This document shows positions 1 to 11,348 of a DNA stretch of 64,000 nt, in pieces. The notes below the pieces were generated by a model, which was given only the letters and a program-made list of their open reading frames with translations, searched no databases and was not told the DNA's origin. The stretch comes from Ceratorhiza oryzae-sativae (lineage: Eukaryota > Basidiomycota > Agaricomycetes > Cantharellales > Ceratobasidiaceae), in contig JARWMV010000008.1 in assembly GCA_030998015.1 (NCBI GenBank), positions 62,001 to 126,000 of the forward strand, given 5' to 3'. Position 1 is the first letter of the stretch. Each line of letters begins with the position of its first letter. The position numbers were made by a program, and so were the translations under genes.

Positions 1-200
1 ATATAAGGGAGAGTCTGAGAGCCTTAAGCCTCAGAACTCAACCTCCTGTCAATTATCCCTTCTACCTGAGTTGGTCACCAAGCCACTTAGTACTTGCCCA
101 GTGCTCTTAAGCACAAGTGCACTTCTGAATCCCCTCTGCTTGTTGTCGCAACCTATCCCTTGACTGCATGTCCCCCTCTAGGCATTGCAGTCTTTGATCC

Positions 201-1627
201 TTGGCATTACAGCCCTTGGATCTGTCATCACCTCATCAGTGTTTGGTGTTGTTGTTCAGGTTGTTGGCTCTGACACCTGGAAGTTTCTGGGATAGTACTC
301 ACCAACCATTGCCAGCTGAAGATCCTTATGCATCAGATTCCATGGTAGGAAGTGATGGAGGAGGCAGGCATGTACAATCAGACTATAGCTATCATTATCA
401 ACATACTGTAGATTACAAACAATATTTGCCCATCCCTCCTAGTGGATCTAGTTCATATATTGCTCTTACTCCTAGAGAGCAAAGGCATCTGACTTATCAA
501 CCTGCTGCTACTAGAATGACAAACCTAACTAGGATGCATCCAGAGATAGCAGAGAGGAGATGGTTGGTTAGAGCTGTGGGTAGGAAGATATATGAATGTC
601 CTCATCCCCATGTAATGCACATAAATATCCATCTATTGGATGTAGAGAATTCTTTAAGGATCTCTTGCCAGAACTGGATTATTTATGTACATTTAGGCTG
701 GAACAGACCTGGAGTGCATCTGGAGAACCTCTCATGTTCATTGACCTGAACAGGCATAGGAGTTTCAGGACTAAGCTTTCTGCATTCAAGTCCCAACTAC
801 TCCCAGTTAGGAGTAGACATCCCATACCACATCCAGATGTTCCTGCATTCCCTGAAACTAGGAAGCATTTTGCTTTCAATAAGAAACAGCATGAAGTTGC
901 TTTTGTATTATTTAGAGATGAGGTTGAGTGCTTCTTGGCTTACCTCTTTATTGAACACCAAGCTATGCAAGACCTTGGTCAAGGAAAGCAAAGGGAGCTC
1001 AATGAAATAATGTGGGAAAATTCTGAGAGTAGATCCAAGACTCCAGAATATGCTCCAGCCCCTCATCCTAAGCATACTATTAACTCAATTAGATCTCCTA
1101 CTGGTCATCTAGAATTCAAACCTCTAGAAGTTCAGGAGGATCCAGATGAGCCAGTGAGTGGTGGAGAGGAGCTAGTTCAACTAGAAGAGCAGGAAGTGGA
1201 AGCTATCACAAGGATAGCAGATGATTCTGCTGAGGATACTACCATGACTGCAATTCAACCTTCATTTGCTTCTACTTGAGCTATGGCTCAAGGAAGAAGC
1301 TTCATTGGCCCTGTAACTAGCTCTCCAGCTAGACCAGAAGCCTTAGGGGCAATTACTCCTACAAGGACCCCAAGTGAGAAGAGATTACAAGCTCTATTCA
1401 CTCCAGGATCAGTTTCTCAAATAGAAGCTACTTGCATTCTGGGAGTTAGAGGTCCTTCTACTTACCTGGAGAGTTACTTAGGAACTTCAATTACTCCTGT
1501 AGATAAAGATTATCCTAGATGCATAGGAGTAGGTCCAAGGCAATCAGGAAGAGTGCTAGAACCTCTATTCCCTCCTGCTCAAGTGACAGAAGCTGGTCCT
1601 TCAGCTTTACCTGATATTGGCTTGTAG
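201..1627 (+). pseudogene. Unrecognised ORF in the transposon island, broken by one TGA
   Basis: I do not recognise the product. A reading frame around 341-579 joins the frame 648-1624 if an intron of about 68 nt (580-647, starting gtagga and ending gag) is removed. The joined protein has a polar, Tyr/Ser-rich N-terminus, a middle with FFKDLLPELDYL and FRDEVECFLAYLF, and an acidic, Pro-rich C-terminus. The long frame is cut once, by TGA at 1277-1279; the next in-frame ATG follows at once (1283) and the frame stays open to TAG at 1625. TGA is what CGA becomes by one C-to-T change, as in the nearby Helitron. The surroundings are CpG-poor. It could be a gag-like protein, cargo of a transposon or an orphan gene; no catalytic motif decides. 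The leading frame lacks a clear ATG before 341. Confidence 0.4.
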
Positions 1628-3848
1628 ATCATATTATCATAGTATATACATGCACTGAATGGAGGCTACATCTCAGTGAGTCATAAAGTGAGTCAGAGAA
1701 GCTTCTGGATCAATTTGGAAGGCTCTCCTGACTCACTGGAGTCATTAGATCTTGATTTATGGTCCAGTAAGAATCTAATGATCTTCAGGCCATTCTGGCA
1801 TGAGGATCTGGTGGATTGCAACAATCTTCAGGCAGCAGATACTGCCAAAGATTAGCTATTGATAGAGCATAAGATTGCTTTGATAGTGTAAGCAGTTGCC
1901 AAAATATGAGCAGTGCAATGTTGTAATCCATATCTCTTGATAAGAGGAAATATTGCAACCTCTGTATCTCTCTGAGATCTTATGGTAAAAACTTAATAAA
2001 ATATGCGTTGGAAAGCGGAAAATTTGTACTATTTAATGGAACTCAAAATAGTACAATTTGGAGCACATACAAATTCAAGTATTTCAGAAATTAATTACAG
2101 AGGCATTGCTTGAGGTTGGCAGAGCAGACTAAAATAATAGAAAATGTTAGTAGTCCATAATATTATGTGTCTGATGCAGCATGTTGGTTCATGTGCATCC
2201 GAGGCAGCTACCAGTGAGATAATTTGTGAGTAGAGGTTTTCAAGTACTCTGATCAATCTGGCTTCATAGACTTTACCTCAAACCTCTTGGTTTCCTCAGG
2301 CTGCACACATGGAGGGAATAGGGTTTGTGTCACCCCCATTTGGTGATTTCTCATCTTTCACTGATTGGATTTACTTCTAATCCAATACATAGTATCTCAT
2401 ACCTCACAGAAAGTACATCGCATAGAAAGAGTCATGATATTGCTTTCACATGGCTGGCACTGAGGGGTGCAATTCCCCCTGAATATTTCTTACATGTATT
2501 TTACCTGTTGGACTGTCTATATAATTTTTTTTTGCCTAAGTAAATATGTAATTAGAACCAGATGAATTATGCACATTTATTAAGCTACTTATCAAGTAGT
2601 TGTGGTGGGGTTTGTGGTCATCCCAAATGCACTGTGAGCCTCCATGCAGCAATTCTGCCATGTAAACCCTATCCTGCTCCTCCTGAGCATGCTGGCAGCT
2701 GCAGGCACTTGCAGAAAGGACCCTAGCTGCCAGCACACTGCCAGAGTGCCAAAAATCTGGTAGAATTCCTGCTTTCCACACACAGGAGCAGGAGTGGGAG
2801 CCATGAAGGCCTAAATGTGATGCATCCTGGTCTGCCAGAGCCAAATTTCAGCATATTTTCAGCATGACATGCTTAGTGTCAAGCCACAAGACAGTAGACA
2901 CATACAAAGGCATCAAGCCTACACAAGTCACACATCAGCAGTAGTTAGGACATAGCCCAGACCCCTTAAGGACATTAGCTACTTGTAAAGCAAGGTCCAA
3001 CAACCATGTTCAGAGGTTGTGACACAAGTGGTTGGTTCACTGACTGCAATATGTGGAGAAATGGGCAGATACCTAAGGTTGGGCAATGGTAATGTCCAAC
3101 TTGTAGACACCTATTACTGCCTGGGTCTTTTCTGCTTTTGATTATTTTGTGGCCTGGATCCCTCAGCATTTTACAGTAGACTATTACAGGGCTACTTCTC
3201 AATTCCCAAAGACCAATGCCAATTATGGTCCAAAAGCCACAAGTAGGGGCAAAGGGTAACAATGCATGGACCAAGCCCCAAGGGGTTGCACAGAGTTGAG
3301 TGTAGATGGTGGAGTGGATAGAAACCCTCACAACTGCAGAAGAACTTGACCTAGTGTCAAGACCTAACTGCTGATCTTAAGGGAGAACTCTGAACACTCA
3401 CAACAGGAGGTCATGTTCTTGGGTGTTCCCCTTGAACTTGACCCTCCTTATCTATTCTTCAGAACACAGCTGAGCCTACACAGATGCAAACAACAATTGG
3501 CAAACCATTATCAAACAGGGACACATCAGTGTCTTACAATGATTCCAGAATCTTCCTCATGTCACATGACTTGTAAAACTTACATAATTAAACCAGAGAA
3601 AATACTATAATCATGAGAAAATGCACAGCAGTCACATTGGCTCCTGACACAATAGGAGTATGTGACAACTAGCTCCTTTATCCAGGCCAGAAAAACCCAA
3701 CCCTAGGAGTGAGAGCAAACAAAGGCTTACCCTAAGCAAACCCTCCTCATCTGTATTACATCTGCAGTAGGGATGGACATTTATTGCACCATTGTAACCA
3801 TCCTTAGACAATGGCACCATTGTTACTACCTCAAGATGGTGACCAATA
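1628..3848. other. Non-genic, CpG-poor transposon-derived DNA
   Basis: No convincing exon was found on either strand. The only local structure is a short inverted repeat: AGTGAGTCAG near 1686 and CTGACTCACT near 1726 form 10-bp arms with about 30 bp between them, and another TGAGTCA lies just before. The same heptamer is repeated at 3849-3997. Short ORFs at 2536-2844 and 2975-3331 (minus) have no recognisable motif and look like chance. Confidence 0.5.
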
Positions 3849-4032
3849 TGACTCAGTGGTTTCAGCTATGACTCACCTAGGATCCTTATTGGCTGAGAGG
3901 TTATGACTCACACTGTTGCTGTGTGAACCATTGTGTTGCCACTCACATAGAATATAACTTGCCTGGGAGGGATAGGATTGGTTCATGGTATGACTCATGT
4001 TAGAAGCACAGCCTTGTATGTAGAGTATAAAT
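3849..4032 (+). promoter_or_regulatory. Four TGACTCA sites upstream of a TATA box
   Basis: TGACTCA occurs at 3849-3855, 3869-3875, 3904-3910 and 3991-3997, each inside a TATGACTCA nonamer, and TATAAATA follows at 4026-4033. TGACTCA is the binding site of Gcn4/AP-1-type bZIP factors. The arrangement looks like a transposon promoter or LTR U3 region. An LTR-like piece at 58.2 kb has the same pairing of one TGACTCA with TATAAATA. No LTR ends or target duplications were confirmed here. Confidence 0.5.
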
Positions 4033-4236
4033 ATGCTCCTGCCAGAGCCCTGTAATGCATCCTCTTTCTTAGATCCAATCAGATATACTTAGCCTTGAGC
4101 TCCTCACCATTTGCATCACTTGCAAGTGCCAATATAAGTGTCTTGAGACCTCATATAAGGATCAGCTCCTCACCTATTGCAGTGTCACTAGTGTGTTCAT
4201 GCAGCTTGCAAGCTCGCTGCCATGAGCACACATGCA

Positions 4237-4610
4237 CCTGCAGCAGGCTTGCTTCGCACTACATGCTCAGCTTTAATATAAATGTATCAACCATCTATAA
4301 TATACTAAAGTGCCTGCCTTCGGCTGGCAGGTAGCTTCGCCTACAGGCTCAGCTTGGATATAATGTGTTAAGGGTCTGTAATATACTTCATTGCCTGCCT
4401 TCAGCTGGCAGGTAGCTTCGCCTATGGGCTCAGCTTTGAAATATTGTATCAAGTGTTCTAAATATTCTTGAGTGCCTGCCTTCAGCTGGCAGGTAGCTTT
4501 GCCTACAGGCTCAGCTTTTATATAATGTGTTAGGTGTCTGTAATATAATATACTTAATTGCCTGCCTTCGGCTGGCAGGTAGCTTCACCTACAGGCTCAG
4601 CTTTTATTGA
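4237..4610. repeat. Tandem repeat, 81-86 bp unit, hairpin in each copy
   Basis: Four clear copies start at 4311, 4392, 4473 and 4559, and a diverged copy starts near 4237. Each begins with a perfect 6-bp stem, CCTGCC/GGCAGG, around a 7-nt loop, then reads TAGCTTCGCCTACAGGCTCAG and an AT-rich tail. Copies differ mainly at CpG sites: loop TTCGGCT versus TTCAGCT, and TTCGCC versus TTTGCC or TTCACC. The array lies just past the 3' end of the Helitron gene, where Helitrons carry hairpins, so it may be subterminal to that element; this is inference. Confidence 0.8.
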
Positions 4611-4778
4611 ACATGGTTATGTGCATAATTTTTACATACTCCTTGTGTTTGCTTAGCTCTAATGCTGGACTTTAAAAGATGCACCTTAATTCTTGAGTAG
4701 AGAAAACAAACAGAATTCAAACAGAACAGGCAAAACACATCAACAATAAGAGAAAAAAGAAAACACAGCAAAGTCATT

Positions 4779-7700
4779 TCAATCCTGGAGAACAGACTTG
4801 TACACAACATTCTTTGTTACAGGAGCAGCAGAATTATTGAATATATGAATATGTGAAGCAGAGGTACAACAGGATAATGCAACATAGAGTTGTCCATGGG
4901 AGAACACTGCATGCTCAAAGTCCAATCCAACATTTAAGACAGACTGGCCTTGGGACTTGTTGATTGTCATTGCAAAGGCCACCTGCAAAGGGAATTGGTG
5001 TCTTTTCAAAATAAATCCAAACTCTGTCTCTTGAGTCTTCAGTTCAATTCTTGGGATGAAGACTTTTTTACCTATTGTGCAAGGAGTTAGTTTCAATAAG
5101 CAAATCATCAAGTTGGCATGATTGACTGACCCACATCTGTTCCAGTCAAAAGGTGTACTTCTAAAACCCTCTGACCAAGGTGTGTGACTACTGCCCTGGT
5201 ACCATTGCAAACACCTTGGGATGGTGCCAAGTTGCATAACACCATTACAGGACAACCAAATTTGATATCAAGTTTTGCAACTGGCAGGCTGGAGTGGTTG
5301 AGTGAGTGAAGGTACTCTGGAGTTAGGTTTACTGTCTCAGGGTTGTCAACACCCTCTTCCTGTTCAACTTCATCCACACTGGTGTACGTCTTGACCTCAC
5401 CAGGAAACCTTCCTAAAATCTTCTTGTTCAACATCAGAACATCATTGTTCTGTCCTGTCAAGATTGTCTGATCACATAAATATTCATTAGTGGCCTGGCC
5501 TGGAATCCCAAGGTTTGGATAGACCCAATCGATAAGCTGGTCCCAGCTGCAGACATGCATATGTGCAGGGAAGTTGATCTCCTTTGAATGGCCTTCCTCA
5601 ATTGTGGAACCCTCTCCTATCTCCAGTAGCCATGCTGCAAAATCTGCAGCATCCCCTTGTAAGCACATGTTCTGAGTGAGCTGCAGTCTCTGCATTCCTA
5701 CCCATAGCAGTGACCACTTTAGGCAGGCTGCAATGATGTCTTCAGGCTCTCCATGTGGGACAACAGGAAGTATCTGGCAAAAGTCACCACCAAACACAAC
5801 TGTGATACCACCAAATGGTTGTCCTGGCTTGTCACAGATGTCCTGAGCTGTGTGGTTGAAAGCCTCTGCACAATGCTTATGCTGCATTGGTACCTCATCC
5901 CAGATAATGAGCACTGTCTGCTTGATGAGCCCAGCCAAGTTGGAGTTTTTGGGAATGTTACAGTTGCTGGTCTCTGTCAGGTTCTGTGTTGGTATCTTGA
6001 GCTGAGAGTGTGAAGTGCAGCTGCCAGGAAGTAGAAGAGCAGCAATGCCAGAAGAAGCAACACAAAGGACAATTTTGCCTTCAGAACAGAGCTGATAGCA
6101 GAGTGCCCTATACAAAAAGGTTTTGCCTGTACCTGCTGGACCATCTAAGAAGAAAGTGTGGCCTTGCTCCTGAGTGACAGAGCTATAGACCTCATTGTAT
6201 GTGGCCTGCTGGTCTTCATTTAGTTGATCTATAAACTCCTGAGCAATGTTGGGAGGCTGGTTATTTTGAAGCTGAAGCTGCTCCAGAATCAAGTGGTTAT
6301 GGACCTTGTATTGCTCCCAGGCCTCAGCGCTTCTAGGGAGATGAACAATTGCCATGGTAGTGCCAGTGTCTTCCACCAATTGTTGAATGAGGTAGAGACC
6401 AAAATAATAGACATGCTCCTCACTTGGGTTTTCAAGTTGCCATGGCTGCTGTAGAAGCCAGTGTCAAAGGTCATCACAAAGATGTTGATGGAAGTCAAGC
6501 CACAGCTGCTCTGCATTGCTGGGCATGCATGCAGTGACAATCATGACAAACAGCTTTTGCAACTGATGTCCAGTCTGCATGACTGATGCCTCAGTCAGAC
6601 AGGCAGACCATTCAGCATCATCAGCCAAGAGCCCACATGCAAGACAGCAAGACTTGTAGTCAGGATAGGGAACATTGTTGAAGGTTCTGAGATTAGCAAA
6701 AGATGTTGGACCCTGCACAGTTGCAAGGAGCAGTCTCAGATAGAACCTGTCACCATGAGATGGGCCTGCAAAATACATGCAGCCAATTGCACCACCTGCC
6801 TTCTTGCATGGCTTCCAGACTTGAGCATTTTGATCCCAAGTGAACTTCCCAGGAATTTCTTGATAAAGAGGACTATTGGCAAGAGCTTTGACAGCATCAT
6901 TTGGATGGTTGTTCAGATTGAAAAACGCTGTGAGTTTGGTATCCTTTTGCTCCACCAGCACATCTGCAAGTGGCTGGTCATTTTGGAAGGTGACAACCTG
7001 CTGATTCTCTAGATGCACCTGCAAACAGTAGATGTTTGGAACCTCCTGATGGAGAAGGAACTTGAATATATGCCAGAGAGCCTTGTATGCAGATATCCAA
7101 TGTGCATCCAGGTGCCATTTGATTTCATCCTGCTGCTCTGGCCTATCTGCAGCAGGACCTTGCTGGATGAAAGTCATGGATGCACAGTCACAGCCTTTAT
7201 AGACATACTTGAATATGTACTTGATAGTGTTCACTCCAGAGCAGGTTTCCACATTGATATGGCAGTTGTACTGTCGTGCAAGATACAGATTGTAAGGAAC
7301 TACCCATTGATTGTCAAGAACCACTTCTTTTTGTCCAAATTTCTTGACAATGTGTCTACCATTATTGTGCTGCCAATAATGTGGATATGCGTTGTGAACC
7401 ATGGCAGTCTGCTCACAGAAAGGTTTAGGGAACTTCTTGATACACCTCTTCTCTGTTTGGTCCCAGCAACACATATCTGGAAACTCTTCTCCACATGGCC
7501 CATGCATCATGCTGGTTGTAATTGTATCATACAGATCCAGTTCAGCCACAGGATTAGGAATTTCAGCACAGATGACCTCATCAACATCATCTGGCTCCAC
7601 AATGTGGTTTGCCTTGTCCAGCCAGACTAAAAGGTGCATGTGTGGGAGGCCACACTTCTGGAACTCAATAGTATGGACATGCACAATGCAGTTGCCAAGC

Positions 7701-9971
7701 ACATGTTTTTTGGTGATATTGTCAAGTAAAGCTCTACATTTGAGCTCAAAGACATGTGTGCAGATGTCTGGTCAGTCACCAGGAGTTTGTCTGTCCAAAA
7801 GTTCATTTTTGATCTCCAGCCAGTTTGGGTTAGCAGTCATGGTGATGAAAAACTGAGGTGGCCCAAGGTAGTGTGCAATTGCCATTGCATCTTGATAAGA
7901 CTCCATCATCTGCCTGGACCCACCATAGTATGAGGAGGGCAGAATAGTTCCAACTTGATTGCCAAGCTCAAGATTGTCATTATGCAAAGCATCCATAACA
8001 CCAGCATAGAGATCTGCACAAATAGTGTTCTGGTTCATTCTAAACCATATAAGCTGGCTCTGGTCAATGATAGCCCATACGTCAACAATGAACTGGTGAA
8101 AGAGACGTTGAGCATGGAAGATTACACAGAAAGGTTCATCAGGTCCTGGCATAGGGTTGTCCTTTCTCTGCTTTTCTTGAGGGAACAGGACATAGGTGTA
8201 GTATTCAAGCTCCAAAACAGTTTTCCACTGGCCACAGCAGATATTGTTGGCTGCACCTTCAGCCTCATTGCCACTTTGCTCCTCTCCATCAGAGTTTGGC
8301 TGGGCAGCTGCTTGTGGATTCCCTTGCCTAGGTGCTTGGTCTGGAACCCACAGAATGTCTCAATATGGGATATGGTGTTGAAACCCATGCTCTCCATAGA
8401 CAAAGAGAAGCACATAATGGAGGCATGCATAGGCTGGGTTCCATGGATCAATCCTCTGGAAACCTCCACCCTGTCTGTAAACCACAATATCACATTGATA
8501 GTCTAATGTGTTGTCTGGTACAATGAGAGCAAGCTCATCATTGGTTGGGCAGTTATACACCTGAGGATAATCACAGTGGTTCTGATGAATCACCATGGAG
8601 ACTTGTGCAGCATCTTGTGCAGCTGTAACAGTGTTGATACATTTGTAAACACCTACATAGCAGTGGTGACTGTGCAAGAGTCCAGTGAGGATACACATAA
8701 GCTGAGCATTACACCTGGAGTTTGCACCATGCTGCATTTGTAGTGTGCTTGCTTCCTCAAGTGAGTTGTAAATATAGAGCTGCGCATAGGTGGGGGTTGT
8801 ACCTTGAGGTTGCACCAAATCATTTGAACTGTGATAGACTTCTCCACCAATTTTATAGAGATATGGACCTCAGCCTGGCAGCTGCTCATCAAGCACCTTG
8901 AAACCCATAGAGACAAAAGCAAGTGCACTGTTAGACTGCCTGATGTTATCCAAGAAGTTCTTAGAGTGTGTGTGAGACCCAACAAAGAGCTGGTATAGCT
9001 CCAGAGGAGGGCAGCTAGGGAGTTTGATGTTGACCTTGCTGTGTTGGCAGCATAGGCCAAACTGTGGATTGCCTGCCTGTGAGCTTTTGAGTTTCTCAGC
9101 CTCCCAGTGCAGGGCAGCACAGAAACCACATGAGACATCCATAGCACCCAGGTTTTGCTGACCTTGGGTACTTAAGCATGCTACAATTTGTCTACGCTTT
9201 TGTTTAGCAGCAACACATGCCTCCTGGCCTTCATCAAGTAGCCCAGGAGGTAAAGGTGGTTCATCCTGAGCATAGAAAACAAATAGGTTGTGTTAGTAAT
9301 TGTGCTTTTTGTTTTTAACCAAAAAAATAATCCACTCACTGCCTCACCCTCATTTTCTACATTTTCTTCCAGCTGGATCTCTGGCTGTGCCACAGGTTGC
9401 ACTGGCTGCCAAGGTGGAGGTTGCACTCTTCCTCATCCATGACCATGTGGCCTTCCTCTACCCCAAGCTGGCTGAATTGGGTCTGCAGGTTCAACAGTGT
9501 CAGCCTGTCCTCTCCCATGTCCATGGCCATGGGGTCATCCCCTACCCTGGCCTTGCTGAACAGGGGCTGGATCTGGTGGAGCTGCCTGAAGTACTTTTAG
9601 TTCTAGGTCCTGGAAAAAACTTCAAATGACAGACATATGTCAATTAGTGGTAATCCTTGAGCTGCAGCAGCCTGCTGTGCTTCATGTTCTGCATGCTCAC
9701 AGTCTCTTCAGGCTTGTTGCACAATCTGTGCTCTGCTTAAAACTGGTGGATTGGCAGGCAGATTGCTTGGTCCAGCAATGTTGGGTAAATTGTTGGGCTC
9801 TACAGCAGCAGGTATATTGCTTGGTCCAGCAACTGGGGGTTGTGGGATTCTTCTTGCATCAGGACTGATCTGCTCTCATCCCTGATGATCTGCCTCTTGA
9901 CCTTGAGACCTTACATGTTCAGGTGTGGTGGGTTGTGACCTATCCCTATTGGCTCAGTAAATGAAATCCAT
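4779..9971 (-). pseudogene. Helitron Rep/helicase transposase, inactivated by TGA codons only
   Basis: Fusion of an N-terminal Helitron-like region, a HUH replication initiator and a Pif1-type helicase. Seen: a Cys-rich start (CGFCAALHWEAEKL, minus from 9140); the HUH motif GLPHMHLLVWL near 7640; paired tyrosines in KYIFKYVYKG near 7215; Walker A GPAGTGKT at 6119-6142; Walker B LIIWDE; and the Pif1 end FAMTINKSQGQS. Two introns restore the frame: 9266-9339 (gtgagt...ctcag) and 5072-5130 (gtcagt...aatag, with actaac branch site). The frame is otherwise continuous except for TGA at 9535, 9433, 8870, 8360, 7772 and 6464 (lowest coordinates), each where an Arg CGA fits. Upstream sequence up to 9971 continues in another frame with TGA at 9708, 9876 and 9954; its junction near 9610 is not resolved. 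No indel is needed in the main body. The element cannot encode a full protein now. Confidence 0.9.
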
Positions 9972-10924
9972 GCAGATAGTAGACTTGAACACTCACATGG
10001 TAACAGTGTGATTTGAGTTTTGGTGTCCAAGTGTTTTGAAAAGCTTAAAAAGCTTAAAATCTGTGATAAGCAACTGCTTATTTCATTAGCCAGTGTATTG
10101 AACATTCTCCTGGAACACACTCACAGCTCTATAAGAGTGTGTTCAATCCTTTGTGATTTTTATGGGGATTCTAGCAATTTTTTGGATGTGTGCTTTATTT
10201 TTTGTTCCTCCCCATGAGGTTGGCACCCCCGATTTTTTGGTGCCAAACCTCCGACGGAAACGCCTCCGTGATCGGTTTGTAATCAAATGTAATCGAAAAA
10301 AAAGAGCACAGGGGGGGAGCCTCGGTGATGCGTTTTCGTGACTTCGCCCATGAAGTGAAGTGGTGCGAAATGGCGAGGGCTTTCGAATGAGTCTTTGATC
10401 GAACGGATTGAGCCAGTATTCGTGAAGTTAGCATTATCCTGAACCGAAGATAATTCGGTCCTTCGGTACATAGTAAGTTAATCATCGCTCACACTTAATA
10501 GGACTTGTAGTATAGATCTTTCTGCGTTTTATGGGTATTTACATGAGTGAAACGGATCAGAAACGGGCGCGCAACGGCGAATTCGGTCTCTGAGCCTGCA
10601 AGGGAGGCTGGGTCCGGCGCTTAAATGTGTCTGGACCCTATACTGGGTATTTTTACGTCAGCTTCCCACGGTCGATCTCTCATTGTAATATAACTAGTCT
10701 GTATAAGTCCAAACATACACCAGGTAGCACAGTGTCATAGCATGCCCATAAGTGAGGGACCCTTTGAGTGAGATATACTTGAGTGCTTTGTGGTACTCCT
10801 GCTACCAGCAATTAGTAAGGGACTTAGCTGGACTAAGTCTGATTGTTTGATCAAGATTGTTACTACTGTTATCTTGTTGTGTTCATAACAGTCTAGCATA
10901 ACAGAGTAACTGTTTCCTCATAAC

Positions 10925-11120
10925 TCTGGAAAAACTTGAGGTGTAATGAAACAGGGGGGTGTAGTAATGGTGTAATTCCATGAAATGACACATAATTACC
11001 TGTCATTATCCTGTTACACCAGTGTAATTTGGCATAATGACACCATTACTACACCCCTGTTTTCATTACCCCTCCTTATGCCTAATTACATACCATTACC
11101 CCCACAGGTTTTTGCTGAGA
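10925..11120. mobile_element. Palindromic miniature element (MITE-like)
   Basis: Arms at 10943-10973 and 11040-11069 are inverted copies (GTAATGAAACAGGGG... against ...CCCCTGTTTTCATTAC) with about two differences in 30 bp and a 66-bp spacer. Weaker pairing continues outward to about 10925 and 11120 (AAAAACTTGAGG against the complement of CCACAGGTTTTT). The element has no ORF. I saw no clear target-site duplication, so the family and exact ends are uncertain. Confidence 0.5.
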
Positions 11121-11348
11121 ACAAGCAAGAGCAGTCTCTACTTCCCTAAGCCCAACTCCTGTAAGGATGTATATGACTTCCATCATGCAAAAGTGAAATT
11201 CACACAATAATGCCATAGACATCACTTGACCAGGCTTGGTTCCGAGGCATATATGACAAGGAGAGGAATAGGCACACAATATCATGTGACCGCAGTCAAG
11301 TTAAGGCTTACGGTCACATTGACGCTCTTGTATATATGTTCACGCACT

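Larger units (their letters stand above)
4237..9971 (-). mobile_element. Helitron (rolling-circle transposon), ends not resolved
   Basis: The core is the Rep/helicase gene described separately. Helitrons start with TC, end with CTRR after a hairpin and insert between A and T without target duplication; I could not fix either end. On the 5' side, CpG-poor sequence stops near 10.22 kb, and the minus strand from about 10217 begins TCATGGGG, but the flanking base is not A. On the 3' side the hairpin array at 4.24-4.61 kb is the best candidate for terminal structure. The bounds given are therefore a minimum. Confidence 0.75.

Noticed and set aside
4237..4610. CRISPR array.
   Set aside because: Units are contiguous related repeats without unique spacers, in an intron-rich eukaryotic context and with no cas gene.
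7013..7630. 205-residue plus-strand ORF.
   Set aside because: Antisense shadow of the Helitron Rep domain.
4779..9971. In-frame TGA read as an amino acid (recoding or a variant genetic code).
   Set aside because: Other genes in the window use TGA as a normal terminator (for example DUF3074 at 23495-23497 and AA9 copy 3), and the TGAs sit at Arg positions, which fits CpG decay.
10210..10220. Exact Helitron 5' end at about 10217 (minus strand TC).
   Set aside because: The flanking base is not A and no empty site is available, so I left the end open.
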